Under the pieces are notes generated by a model. It searched no databases. It had not been told where the DNA came from and saw only the letters and a list, made by a program, of their open reading frames with translations. 64,000 nucleotides of DNA from Chryseobacterium indicum (GTDB lineage: Bacteria > Bacteroidota > Bacteroidia > Flavobacteriales > Weeksellaceae): positions 802,194 through 866,193 of the forward strand of contig NZ_JACSGT010000002.1 of NCBI RefSeq assembly GCF_021504595.1, given 5' to 3'. Positions 50,918 to 59,897 of the stretch are shown piece by piece (the stretch's first letter is position 1; each line of letters opens with the position of its first letter). The position numbers and the translations under genes are program-made.

Positions 50918-51586
50918 TTATTTGGTCTTTCTGCTCATCACCCAGTCCGAACTGGTAAGGTTATAAATTTTCTGAATGTCCTTTAATATTTTTTCAAAGT
51001 CTATTTCCAGATCGATGATCTTTCCTGTTCGAAGATCGAAAACCCAGCCGTGAACTACGGGATGTTCTTCTAAAATATATCTTTCCTGTACACACGCCAT
51101 TTTGATAACGTTAATGCACTGTTCCTGTACATTCAGTTCAACAAGTCTGTCATAGCGTTTGTCTTCGTCTGTGATAGAATCCAATTCAGCCTGATGTAAT
51201 CTGTACACATCACGGATTGTTCTTAACCACGGATTGAGCAATCCTAAGTCCTGAGAAGTCATCGCTGCTTTTACACCCCCGCAGTTGTAATGTCCGCAAA
51301 CAATAATATCTTTTACTTTGAGATGTTCCACGGCATACTGAATAACCGCTGTAGAACTCATGTCTAAAGTATTCACAACATTGGCAATGTTTCTGTGAAC
51401 AAAAACTTCTCCCGGTTTGGCTCCCATCAGTTCTTCTGCAGTCGCACGGCTGTCTGAACATCCGATGTAAAGATAATCAGGATGCTGGGTTTTGGCAAGA
51501 TCATGGAAAAATTCAGGGTTTTCCGCAACTTTAGACTCTACCCATTTTCTGTTATTTTCAAAAATAGCTTTATACGACTGTGACAT
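50918..51586 (-). CDS. can: Beta-class carbonic anhydrase (Can-like)
   Basis: The protein has 222 residues, close to the Escherichia coli Can/CynT type. Zinc ligands are C43 (YIGCSDSRATAEE), H99 and C102 (VCGHYNCGGVKAAM); the D45-R47 dyad is present. Family landmarks VFVHRNIANVV and the tail HGWVFDLRTGKIIDLE are also clear. It is cytosolic. It heads the minus-strand group including the small protein and probably SulP, and differs from the second enzyme at 48168 in length and surroundings, so the two are not recent duplicates. A TAATTTTG box lies about 48 bases upstream. Confidence 0.95.
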   Translation of the reverse strand: MSQSYKAIFENNRKWVESKVAENPEFFHDLAKTQHPDYLYIGCSDSRATAEELMGAKPGEVFVHRNIANVVNTLDMSSTAVIQYAVEHLKVKDIIVCGHYNCGGVKAAMTSQDLGLLNPWLRTIRDVYRLHQAELDSITDEDKRYDRLVELNVQEQCINVIKMACVQERYILEEHPVVHGWVFDLRTGKIIDLEIDFEKILKDIQKIYNLTSSDWVMSRKTK

Positions 51587-51634
51587 GAGGAGCTCTTTAC
51601 AGGGTTAATTATTTATTTAGTTTAAATTATTTCC

Positions 51635-51642
51635 AAAATTAA
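51635..51642 (-). promoter_or_regulatory. -7 box of the can operon
   Basis: TAATTTTG on the minus strand ends 48 bases before the ATG at 51586. Confidence 0.45.
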
Positions 51643-51842
51643 TAGACTAAATCGATAATGGTACAAAAATATAATTTTTGGCTAAATACAGACTATTTTT
51701 AACAAAGTTTAATATTCAGATCTGTTTAAAATCATATAAAGTATCAATATATTTTGTTTTCTTACATTAACTTGGAAAATCCGGATAAAATTACAAACAA
51801 TTTGATGGAAATTTAGTGATATTGGAAATTATTTTTCAGTGT

Positions 51843-51870
51843 AAAAAAAACCGTCTCGATGGAGACGGTT
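51843..51870 (-). terminator. Terminator of the large T9SS type-A gene
   Basis: Perfect 9-base arms AACCGTCTC (51849-51857) and GAGACGGTT (51862-51870) have a 4-base loop, with a T run on the minus strand. Confidence 0.87.
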
Positions 51871-51897
51871 ACATTAGTATTCTATGATTAAAAAAAT

Positions 51898-54800
51898 TTA
51901 TTCTTTAATAATTTTCACAACAGTTTCTGCATTATTAATTCTTACTAAATACATTCCCTGAGGCAATGTGGAAAGATCTGCTTTTTTATTCTCGAATTTT
52001 CCTTCTTTCACCAATTGTCCCGAAGAATTGTAAATTTGGTAGAAATAGTCTTTGTCGTCAGCATTGATGTAAAGAAGACTTTTTACAGGGTTTGGAAAAA
52101 CTGAAAGTTTTTTCTCGTCTTTTTTGATTTCTTCGATTTGCTTTTGTGCAAAAACGTTTGCAGCTTTTCCTGTTGTGTTTTTAGGAACTGCAATAGCGAA
52201 TGGTTCGTATCTTCCGATTTCGTTTCCATTAGCATCGTACTCTATTTTTGCGCATCTGCAAGACATAGCAGCTTGAGGTTTAAATGTGAATGACGGAGTG
52301 AAATAATACAATTTTAAATTATATGGATCTGGATTCTCAACAGCACTAATTTCTGTTTTAAAAAACATTCCTAATGCTTTGCTGCCCATAGAAGCTGCAG
52401 TCCAAATTCCTGAATAAGTAATAAGTGAGTTTACCATATTTAAGCTATTGCCACCATCAAACCCTCTAATGCCATTATTGGCAAAATTTCCAATATTATA
52501 TTCCGGTCTATTAAGTATAAACCCATATCTTGTTTGCGCTCTTTTCGTTGTTCCAGGTGCTGTTCCGTCTTTTGCTCTTACATATCCTCCTAGATAATTC
52601 ATTTTCTTTATATCGTATGCTTCATTACTAACAAAAGTATTATCTTTTAATGGGTCTAGGCCATAGCGAGGCATAATTTTGGTTACGCCGTTTACATTCA
52701 CTGTCTCTTCAAATTTTGCATTATAAAACCATGGTGTATTTCCTTTTCCATAAGACAAGAATCCATCAAAAATATCAACACCGTTTGTTCCTACACCTTG
52801 TAAATCTGGAATTCTCCATCCTTCCGGACATGGATCATAGGGAGATTTCTCGTTTGCGTGTCCCCATCTGTCTTGTGACAATCCGTTTTCATTAGATATC
52901 CAATCCGAATTGCTAGGAGTATTTTGATATAAGAATGTTGAAGGATTATTAACTGAATATTTTAAGACTTTTTTAATTTTATTTTCTGTTGTGTCGTTTG
53001 TTGTAATCGTATTTGAATAAGCACTATATTCTTTCGTGTAATTTGCAATATAATTATCTTCATTAATACCTGTAGAATATACTGGTGTACTGTTGTTGAT
53101 ACCAATTTGCCTAAAAATAGTATATTTTCTGAATAAATCGCGTGTAGTACCACTACTACCTGCTGAATGTTCAAAATAGCCTCCAGGATAATAAAATACG
53201 GGAATAGGATCTTTTCTGCCCCATTGGTAGTGTAAACCTCCACTATCTTTAATGTTTTGTATTATGGCATTTCCGTAATAATTTGCATTTCCGGCATTAT
53301 AATAGAAAGGACCATAAAGACCTTGCTCTACCATGTGCTGATTTAGGAAAGGTCCCAATGCACCAAGATCCCTATCCATTAAAATAGTCTTTAGCGGAAC
53401 TCCATAATAGCTGTTTACTGGAGATACAAATTGGCTATTTGCTTGTTTCACTCCTCCGTTAGCAACTGTTTCAGTAGAAAACTCAGGCTGTTCCTGAATT
53501 ACAGATTTTGGAGCCCAGATATGCCAGCTCCACATTACCGGATCACTATTGTTTCCATTTGACCAAGGATTTCCTATAGAATTTCCCAAGTGGAAAGCTA
53601 CAACTGCATTTCCTGTTCTGCCTTCATTTAAAATAACTCTTAGTTTTGCATTTTCTATTGAACCATCTCCACCAATAATTTCCATACTAGAAATTAGTTG
53701 AGGATCTGTCGTCCAAACAACAGAAAATGATTTTGCGCTTCCTGAAGGCATTTCATTATTTTGTGACAGATAAAGCTTATTCATCGCATAAGCCTTTCTT
53801 AGGGGTATATCAATAACTCTATCTTTATTCGCCGCACTTACATTTAGTGTTGGATTCGTATATTCTACATAGCTATTTGGTTCTTTTGTCCAGCTTTTTA
53901 ATTGCTCTAAAGTATATTGTGAAGCTGGCGTATTTATGTATTCTGTCTCAAATGCGGTCGGCATATAAGCATTGTTAGGATCTTTTATGCAACGTACACC
54001 TCTTGATTCATATGTGTTTCCTTCAATAATTTTATTTGTTGAAATATGATGGAATCCTACGCTGGAATGTTTGGGTACATTTCCTGCATCTGAGATTAAT
54101 ACAAGTCCTCTTGTTCCTGTAAGAGGTTGCTCTCCCGGATTGCCAATAGAAGAGAAGAATGTGGTAGTATGTAAACCTCCATCACTATGCTGGTCTTGGA
54201 ATCCAATTGTCGGGTTTTTAAATAATTTGTTAGCATCTCTGTTTATATTACTACCATCCTTTAACGATATGGATTGTGGATAATATTCATAGTTGCCATT
54301 AATAGGAAGCATACCCAATTTTCTGCCATCTGTGATGTTTGATAGATCAAAGCCATAACCCGGATACACTATGATACCTGGAAACGTTGTATTTTGAACA
54401 TCCGGTTTTATATCAGTACTATTTAAACTTCCGGATTTCCCCCAAGGATTAGTTCTAGGTTCAACATCAACTGATGAATAAGAAGAAGGAACTCTCCATT
54501 CACAAGGGCACGGATCATAAGGTGATTTCATAGCATATCTTCTACTCTCATTAGCTTCTATAGTAAGAGAAGTGTTCATATTGCTCCATTTACCACCTCT
54601 GGTATCAGCCCATAAATCCCAAGTAACATTATCATAATGATTTGAGGGGTTGAAGTTTTTATATTTACTTTTTGAAAACCATGTTGTAAGCTCTTTTCTA
54701 TCCCAATCTGTTACCGAAGGTCCCTGTATAACATAGTTTTCACCATTGCTGTTAGGCGTTTCTCCAATTTTGTAAACATATACAGGAGGAATAATATAAT

Positions 54801-56889
54801 TAATTGGATTATTAATAGAATATCTAATGTTTCCGTTTGGAGAATCAAATCCGGTGTTATCACTTGGAGCATACAAATTACCTCTATATTTTGTTGGTAC
54901 TGATCCGTTTAATGTTCCTACTTCTCCTCTAATCATATATGTTGAAAAGTCTTTATAATTTGAAGGGAACGGGTCTTTTCTTCCCCATTGATATTGAAGT
55001 CCACCTGCTCTTCGGAAATCGTGACCTGTTAGATTTGCTGTAGTAGCTCCTAAGTTTCTATCCATCCACCTCCAGTCGGAAATTGGGTTTCCATTTTTAT
55101 CCAGTTCAAAACCTTGATTATATGTACTTCCATTTCTAGGATCATCTGTTACCCAAACATGCCAAGTCCAGTATACTTTATCATTTACTTTATAAGAAAC
55201 AACAGCGTTACCTTCTTTAAGTTTGTTAACAAGGACTTTAATTTTTGCATTTTCTCCGGTGCCCTCTAATGAAACTGATTTAATTAACCCAACTTCATCC
55301 TCCCAATATAAGCCTGCATTTTCAGTTCCTGATGGAATAGGAGTGTAGTTGCCCTGCTCATCTCTCATGAACTCACCTCCTCTAGCCCACATTTCGTAAG
55401 CTTTTTTCACAGGAATATTAAGACCCTCCACAGCATTTCCATTTTTATCTTTTCCTGTAAAAATATAACTATTTGGAGCTAATGTCCAGTCTACAACTGT
55501 GTAATCAGAAGTTGCTCCCGAATTTATTGTATAGCAGTTGGTTTTATATTCGGTATTATCGTCATAAGCTGTAGAATTTTGAAAAATACCAGTATATCTA
55601 ATAAACTTATATATTTCTCTTTCAATATCAGATAAGGTTCTTATTGTCTGATAGTTATGCGGCTTCACGCTATTTCTTAATGTTCCGACTCCATAAAGAG
55701 TCATTTCCGGAGTATTCGAAATGATTAAATGTTCTGAACCTGACCCTCTTCTTGCTCCTCCCTGATCATCACCATATCCAAAAAGCATGGAACCATAATT
55801 ACTAAAACCAGTTAATGTTTTATAAGTACCGTCGCTTTTATATATTCTGAAACCTGTTGCAGCACTTGAAACAATAACAACAGGTTCTTGATCATTAATG
55901 ATTTCAGATAGTTTTTCTGTAATAGTATTGGTAAGGTTGAAATACCTGCTTTTTAATTGATTGGGAACTTTAAAATTATGATAACCCACTCCATCTGCAT
56001 CACCTTCCCATTGGCTGAAATCCAATAAGAACCCATCTGTGGAAAACTTGCCTGCAAAAATGTAAACAGGATCATCATAAGTGTACAGGTAAGGTGTTGG
56101 ATGTCCGGATTGGCTGTTGTAGATAAATTGTGGAGTAGATCCTAATACGGTATTAGTACCTCCCTGATTATCCATTTTTACAGACTTTATTCCATTTATA
56201 TCATTTAATATAGCTGGAATAGTGGGAGAAAATATGACATCATTTTTTTTATTATCCATAATGATATTTCCCAGCTTATTCCAATAGTGATCGGAAGTTA
56301 TCCTGTCTTTAACTCCCGTAACTTTTCCATTAGCATCAGTAATTACCGTTCCGTTCTTTCTCGGAGTTAAAAGCATTGTATATTCATTTTCATCTAAATC
56401 ACAAAAGCTATTTGCGTAGTCTGAAGCTTTGTAATGGCTTATAGATTTTTCCCACGTTATACTGTTAAAATTATTAATATTAGAATTAGAGCTTAATTCA
56501 ATTTTAACATTGTAAGAAGCCAGTGAAGATGCCGGAATTTCCAGCATTGCAGTAAGATTTTCATTATATTGATTATAAGAGTACAATAGTTTTGACCATC
56601 CTGTTGTCCAATTCCCTAGCTCGTCTTTATATTTAATCACAAGCTTTACATCATCTGGTGTAAAAGGCTTCTTTAATTTACCACTGATAATAAGAAGACC
56701 TTTTTGATTTACATTTTGCTGAATAGTAAAGCCAGGATCAAGATCATAAACGAAAGGAGGTAAAGTTCTCTCTGTTAATTTTTTAACTGCTGCATTTCCA
56801 TGAAGAATTTTTGGAGGTTTGGAAATAGCATGAACAGAAGTAGTACAAAGTACTGCCATAAAAATCTTTGAAATTGATTTTTTTTTCAT
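51898..56889 (-). CDS. Giant T9SS type-A secreted protein with two FISUMP-like modules
   Basis: The protein has 1663 residues. The signal peptide covers about 1-22. The N-terminal region (to about 430) has predicted beta structure (FVYDLDPGFTIQQNVNQKG) and a GxG-rich patch. Two homologous modules follow, about 585-965 and 1115-1545. Each shows a WxWHxW strand, DRNLGA / DRDLGA, GLQYQWGRKDPFP / GLHYQWGRKDPIP, SPYDPCPxxWR(V/I)P and a cysteine-containing close (GVRCIKD, SCRCAKIEY), as in the Fibrobacter major paralogous (FISUMP) domain. The last 70 residues (SVFPNPVKSLLYINADD to GMYLVRINN, VVKIIKE) are a T9SS type-A sorting domain. It is probably displayed on the surface or released; its role is unknown, perhaps adhesion. 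It is monocistronic. Confidence 0.9.
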   Translation of the reverse strand: MKKKSISKIFMAVLCTTSVHAISKPPKILHGNAAVKKLTERTLPPFVYDLDPGFTIQQNVNQKGLLIISGKLKKPFTPDDVKLVIKYKDELGNWTTGWSKLLYSYNQYNENLTAMLEIPASSLASYNVKIELSSNSNINNFNSITWEKSISHYKASDYANSFCDLDENEYTMLLTPRKNGTVITDANGKVTGVKDRITSDHYWNKLGNIIMDNKKNDVIFSPTIPAILNDINGIKSVKMDNQGGTNTVLGSTPQFIYNSQSGHPTPYLYTYDDPVYIFAGKFSTDGFLLDFSQWEGDADGVGYHNFKVPNQLKSRYFNLTNTITEKLSEIINDQEPVVIVSSAATGFRIYKSDGTYKTLTGFSNYGSMLFGYGDDQGGARRGSGSEHLIISNTPEMTLYGVGTLRNSVKPHNYQTIRTLSDIEREIYKFIRYTGIFQNSTAYDDNTEYKTNCYTINSGATSDYTVVDWTLAPNSYIFTGKDKNGNAVEGLNIPVKKAYEMWARGGEFMRDEQGNYTPIPSGTENAGLYWEDEVGLIKSVSLEGTGENAKIKVLVNKLKEGNAVVSYKVNDKVYWTWHVWVTDDPRNGSTYNQGFELDKNGNPISDWRWMDRNLGATTANLTGHDFRRAGGLQYQWGRKDPFPSNYKDFSTYMIRGEVGTLNGSVPTKYRGNLYAPSDNTGFDSPNGNIRYSINNPINYIIPPVYVYKIGETPNSNGENYVIQGPSVTDWDRKELTTWFSKSKYKNFNPSNHYDNVTWDLWADTRGGKWSNMNTSLTIEANESRRYAMKSPYDPCPCEWRVPSSYSSVDVEPRTNPWGKSGSLNSTDIKPDVQNTTFPGIIVYPGYGFDLSNITDGRKLGMLPINGNYEYYPQSISLKDGSNINRDANKLFKNPTIGFQDQHSDGGLHTTTFFSSIGNPGEQPLTGTRGLVLISDAGNVPKHSSVGFHHISTNKIIEGNTYESRGVRCIKDPNNAYMPTAFETEYINTPASQYTLEQLKSWTKEPNSYVEYTNPTLNVSAANKDRVIDIPLRKAYAMNKLYLSQNNEMPSGSAKSFSVVWTTDPQLISSMEIIGGDGSIENAKLRVILNEGRTGNAVVAFHLGNSIGNPWSNGNNSDPVMWSWHIWAPKSVIQEQPEFSTETVANGGVKQANSQFVSPVNSYYGVPLKTILMDRDLGALGPFLNQHMVEQGLYGPFYYNAGNANYYGNAIIQNIKDSGGLHYQWGRKDPIPVFYYPGGYFEHSAGSSGTTRDLFRKYTIFRQIGINNSTPVYSTGINEDNYIANYTKEYSAYSNTITTNDTTENKIKKVLKYSVNNPSTFLYQNTPSNSDWISNENGLSQDRWGHANEKSPYDPCPEGWRIPDLQGVGTNGVDIFDGFLSYGKGNTPWFYNAKFEETVNVNGVTKIMPRYGLDPLKDNTFVSNEAYDIKKMNYLGGYVRAKDGTAPGTTKRAQTRYGFILNRPEYNIGNFANNGIRGFDGGNSLNMVNSLITYSGIWTAASMGSKALGMFFKTEISAVENPDPYNLKLYYFTPSFTFKPQAAMSCRCAKIEYDANGNEIGRYEPFAIAVPKNTTGKAANVFAQKQIEEIKKDEKKLSVFPNPVKSLLYINADDKDYFYQIYNSSGQLVKEGKFENKKADLSTLPQGMYLVRINNAETVVKIIKE

Positions 56890-57291
56890 GTGTGTATTAA
56901 TTTATAATTTAAAAGGAAATTTAAAATGAACGTATGACGTTACGGTAAATTATTATTCGTAAATAGAATATTCGATATTCGATTTCTAAAAAGTTATTTT
57001 ATGAAAATAAAATGCATTAAACATTTAGTGTAGAAAAACTGAGAATCAGAAGTATTATTTTTTTTCATCATTGTGAGTGTATCAAAAATTTGTGTTTAAT
57101 AAACCAAGAATAAGTAGAAATTTTATCTCTTACTTATGATTTATATATGCAAATATGAAATAAAAAAATAAATCTCACAATTTTTTGATGAATATAATTA
57201 ATTGAAAATGAGTTTTTTGCAATTTTTAATTTTGAAAACGATATAATAATAATTGCAAAATATATTTAATAATTTAGAAATAAATAAATAT
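56890..57291. other. 402-base very AT-rich gene-free interval
   Basis: It is bounded by the start of the large T9SS gene and the end of the hexapeptide-transferase gene, both on the minus strand. I see no hairpin terminator, clear -7 box, coding frame or RNA gene. A short imperfect direct repeat of ATTCG (about 56951-56985) and long A/T runs are the only structure. Confidence 0.5.
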
Positions 57292-57849
57292 TTAGATCTT
57301 ATTGTTAATATAACCTTCGGTTGCATTTCCGGATTCATAAATTTTTGCCGGATTGCCCATCACAACAGAATTTTCAGGGATATCAAAATTTACATAGGCA
57401 TTTGGCGCAATAAGGACATTGTTTCCGATGGTGATTCCTCCTACAATAACGGCATTGGTTCCGATCCATACTTCGTCTCCGATGACAGGGAATCCCTGAT
57501 TTTTTCCGCGATTCTGCTGCCCAAGAGTAACTCCCTGTGCAATATTGCAGTTTTTTCCGATTCTTACTTTTGGATTGATGACCAGACTTCCCCAATGTCC
57601 CAGATAAAATCCTTCTCCGATTTCTGTTTCGGGATAGATCTGAAAGCCGTACTTAATCTGATAATGCCTTAAAGCCAATTTCCAGAAAATATTCAGCAAC
57701 GGTGTTTTTAGATATTGTTGGCTCTTTCTTAAAACATAAATAAAATGCAGGTTCGGATTGATGCATTTTGTCCAGATCTGAAATGGAGAAAGCCATTTTC
57801 CGCTTTCTCTGTAAAAATCTTTCTGAAGAATGGAATAGTTTTCTGTCAT
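57292..57849 (-). CDS. Hexapeptide-repeat (serine O-acetyltransferase-like) transferase
   Basis: The protein has 185 residues. The left-handed beta-helix is clear in the second half (FYLGHWGSLVINPKVRIGKNC, NIAQGVTLGQ, FPVIGDEVWIGTNAVIVGGITIGNNVLIAPNAYV), preceded by a helical N-terminal part. The GQQNRGKNQG insert is typical of SAT/CysE-like sugar or serine acetyltransferases in glycan clusters. With three glycosyltransferases upstream, O-acetylation of a glycan is the likely job. A -7 box ends four bases before the ATG, so this gene is separately promoted from the glycosyltransferases. Confidence 0.88.
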   Translation of the reverse strand: MTENYSILQKDFYRESGKWLSPFQIWTKCINPNLHFIYVLRKSQQYLKTPLLNIFWKLALRHYQIKYGFQIYPETEIGEGFYLGHWGSLVINPKVRIGKNCNIAQGVTLGQQNRGKNQGFPVIGDEVWIGTNAVIVGGITIGNNVLIAPNAYVNFDIPENSVVMGNPAKIYESGNATEGYINNKI

Positions 57850-57853
57850 ACCA

Positions 57854-57861
57854 CAAATGTA
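57854..57861 (-). promoter_or_regulatory. -7 box of the hexapeptide-transferase gene, four bases before the ATG
   Basis: TACATTTG on the minus strand ends at 57854; the ATG begins at 57849. Confidence 0.5.
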
Positions 57862-57891
57862 ATAATTCTACAGGTTTAAATTTTTAATCAG

Positions 57892-59043
57892 TTACAATTC
57901 ATCCAGAATAGAAACAATTTTGCTTACCGAATTTTCCAGATTGAAAGGTATTTCGTAATTCAGAAGTTTTTTACAATATTTTTCGAAAAATTCAGGTTCA
58001 GCTAATGCTTTCTTCATACCGTTGTAAATTCCTTCTTCAGAATTTTCCACAATCAGGCCCAGCTCGCCATTATTTAACATTTCGTTCGCTCCGGAAACTT
58101 CTGTGCAGATAATTTTCTTTTTCAGGGTAATCGCTTCAAAAAGAACAGTTGGGAAACCTTCATACCTCGAACTTAAAATATAAAACTCCGCTTTTTTAAA
58201 ATAAGGATAAGGATTATCTGTAAAACCAAGCATCGTCGCTGTTTCATCAACGCCAAGCTCTGATTTTAGTTGTTCAATATTTTCGAAATCATAACCGTCA
58301 CCAACAATTAAAACTTTGTGCTGAAAACCTTCTTCTAAAAGTTTTTGATGAACTTTCAATAGCCTGTCGAATCCTTTTTGTGGAAAAATAGTTCCGACTG
58401 AAATAAAGGTGGGAATATTTTCATCAAATTGATAATTCAAAACTGGCTGATTTGCTTTTGAAATAAATTCGTCTGTGTCTAAAGGGTTGTAAATTTTTAC
58501 AATTTTCTGTTTTTCAGTCTCATTTTTAGCTAAATTATGAAAAAGCTGCTCAATTTTTTCAGAAATCACCATGATTTTGTCAAAACCGAAAAACTTACGG
58601 ATTTCATCATTGGTATAACCTTTTACCTGTGAAAGATCGTTATGAATCCAGACGATTTTTTTTGAACTTTTTAAAGGAGAACCTAAAATTTCATCCCGCA
58701 TTCCGTGAATGGCTGCGAATTCGATGTCGTACTTTTTATTTTTTAACTTTCCTTTGTAAAGAAGATTCGGGAACTTTTTCAGTATTTTTTCATGAATAAC
58801 TCTTGCTGCTTTTCTCGGGATTTCGTGAGGACGATTCGTGGTAATCATTTCACCTTGATGAAGATGCAGAATATTGATCCAGTCAGGTACTTCAGGCAAA
58901 TATTTTCCTGAATTCAGATTCAGCAGCAAATCAATCTCATACTTGTCAGGAGATAAATTTTTCAAAAAAGTCACCAAAACTTTTTCTGCACCACCATGAC
59001 GCAGAGAGCCTATACGGATGAGGATTTTCTTTTTTTTAGCCAT
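57892..59043 (-). CDS. Glycosyltransferase family 4
   Basis: A retaining GT-B glycosyltransferase of 383 residues that adds a sugar to a growing surface glycan. The N-terminal GT4 loop GSLRHGGAEKVLVTFLKNL (about 12-30), VWIHNDLSQVKGY, then the C-terminal FISVGTIFPQKGFDRLLKVHQ, VGDGYDFENIEQLKSE, and the donor-binding SSRYEGFPTVLFEAITLKKKI with its catalytic EX7E are all present. No membrane segment. It starts 2 bases after the stop of the GT2 gene, so it is third in a tight operon. Sugar specificity is unknown. Confidence 0.92.
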   Translation of the reverse strand: MAKKKKILIRIGSLRHGGAEKVLVTFLKNLSPDKYEIDLLLNLNSGKYLPEVPDWINILHLHQGEMITTNRPHEIPRKAARVIHEKILKKFPNLLYKGKLKNKKYDIEFAAIHGMRDEILGSPLKSSKKIVWIHNDLSQVKGYTNDEIRKFFGFDKIMVISEKIEQLFHNLAKNETEKQKIVKIYNPLDTDEFISKANQPVLNYQFDENIPTFISVGTIFPQKGFDRLLKVHQKLLEEGFQHKVLIVGDGYDFENIEQLKSELGVDETATMLGFTDNPYPYFKKAEFYILSSRYEGFPTVLFEAITLKKKIICTEVSGANEMLNNGELGLIVENSEEGIYNGMKKALAEPEFFEKYCKKLLNYEIPFNLENSVSKIVSILDEL

Positions 59044-59045
59044 AA

Positions 59046-59897
59046 TTAATCAATCACAATATCATTTTTATAGATTTTTTTATGTCTAAAATAGGTAAAT
59101 AAAGAAGGGAAAAAAATAATTAATAACAATTTTACAATATGCTTTTTGTGTGCTGTAAAGTTATTGATAACATATTTATTTATTTCTTCCTGAGTGATCT
59201 CTGAATGAGCGTTAAATTGAGCTTTTATAAAAGATTCGACTTCATTTTTCATTCCTACATTTTTCTGTGAAAGAGATTGATTATTAAAAATTCTTCGGTA
59301 AAGGCAGAAAGTTTTTTTAAAATGTTTGAATTCGAAACCTAAACTTGCCGCTCTAGAGAAAAAATCCCGATCTTCAGAATAGGATAAATTTTCATTAAAC
59401 TGCACTTTGGATATCATTTCTTTTCTGAAGAGTGTGGAAGAAGGGGTAAGCATATTACTTACATACATAAGCTGAAATTTGGAAAACTCACATTTTTTAT
59501 ATAAAAAATTAGTATCACCAAAAAACTGAAGATCACAATAAATAGCATCAATGTGTTGATTTTGATTTAGATAACTTATAGCATTATTTATTGCAGGTAA
59601 TATTTTATCATCAGAATCTAAACAGAGTAGATATTTACCTTTTGCTCGATTTAAACCGATATTTCGACTGGCTGAAACACCGGAGTTTTCTTTATTTATG
59701 ATGATTGTATTAAAACTTTGGTAATTTTTTAAAAAATTAACTAATTCATTATCAGAAGATCCATCATTAACAATAATTATTTCGTAGGGATAGCGAATAT
59801 TAGATTCTTCAATACTCTGCAAGCATTCTTTTACATACTGTAAAGGTGTATTAAATATAGGAATTATAATTGATAATTTTAAAGTATTTTTTTCCAT
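59046..59897 (-). CDS. Glycosyltransferase family 2
   Basis: The protein has 283 residues from the ATG at 59897 (MEKNTLKLSIIIPIF); an earlier TTG at 59924 is not preferred. The GT-A fold shows SIIIPIFNTPLQYVKECLQSI, the DGSSD nucleotide site (IIVNDGSSDNEL), NSGVSASRNIGLNRAKGKYLLCLDSDD with the metal-binding DSDD, and SEDRDF. It is an inverting transferase using a nucleotide sugar. The start overlaps the upstream glycosyltransferase by 19 bases and the next gene begins 2 bases on, so the three are translationally coupled. A hydrophobic C-terminal stretch (LLLIIFFPSLFTYF) suggests weak membrane association. Confidence 0.92.
   Translation of the reverse strand: MEKNTLKLSIIIPIFNTPLQYVKECLQSIEESNIRYPYEIIIVNDGSSDNELVNFLKNYQSFNTIIINKENSGVSASRNIGLNRAKGKYLLCLDSDDKILPAINNAISYLNQNQHIDAIYCDLQFFGDTNFLYKKCEFSKFQLMYVSNMLTPSSTLFRKEMISKVQFNENLSYSEDRDFFSRAASLGFEFKHFKKTFCLYRRIFNNQSLSQKNVGMKNEVESFIKAQFNAHSEITQEEINKYVINNFTAHKKHIVKLLLIIFFPSLFTYFRHKKIYKNDIVID

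Larger units (their letters stand above)
51587..51897. other. 311-base interval between can and the large T9SS gene
   Basis: It contains the -7 box of can (51635-51642) and the terminator of the 51898 gene (51843-51870). The remaining AT-rich sequence shows nothing further. Confidence 0.6.
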
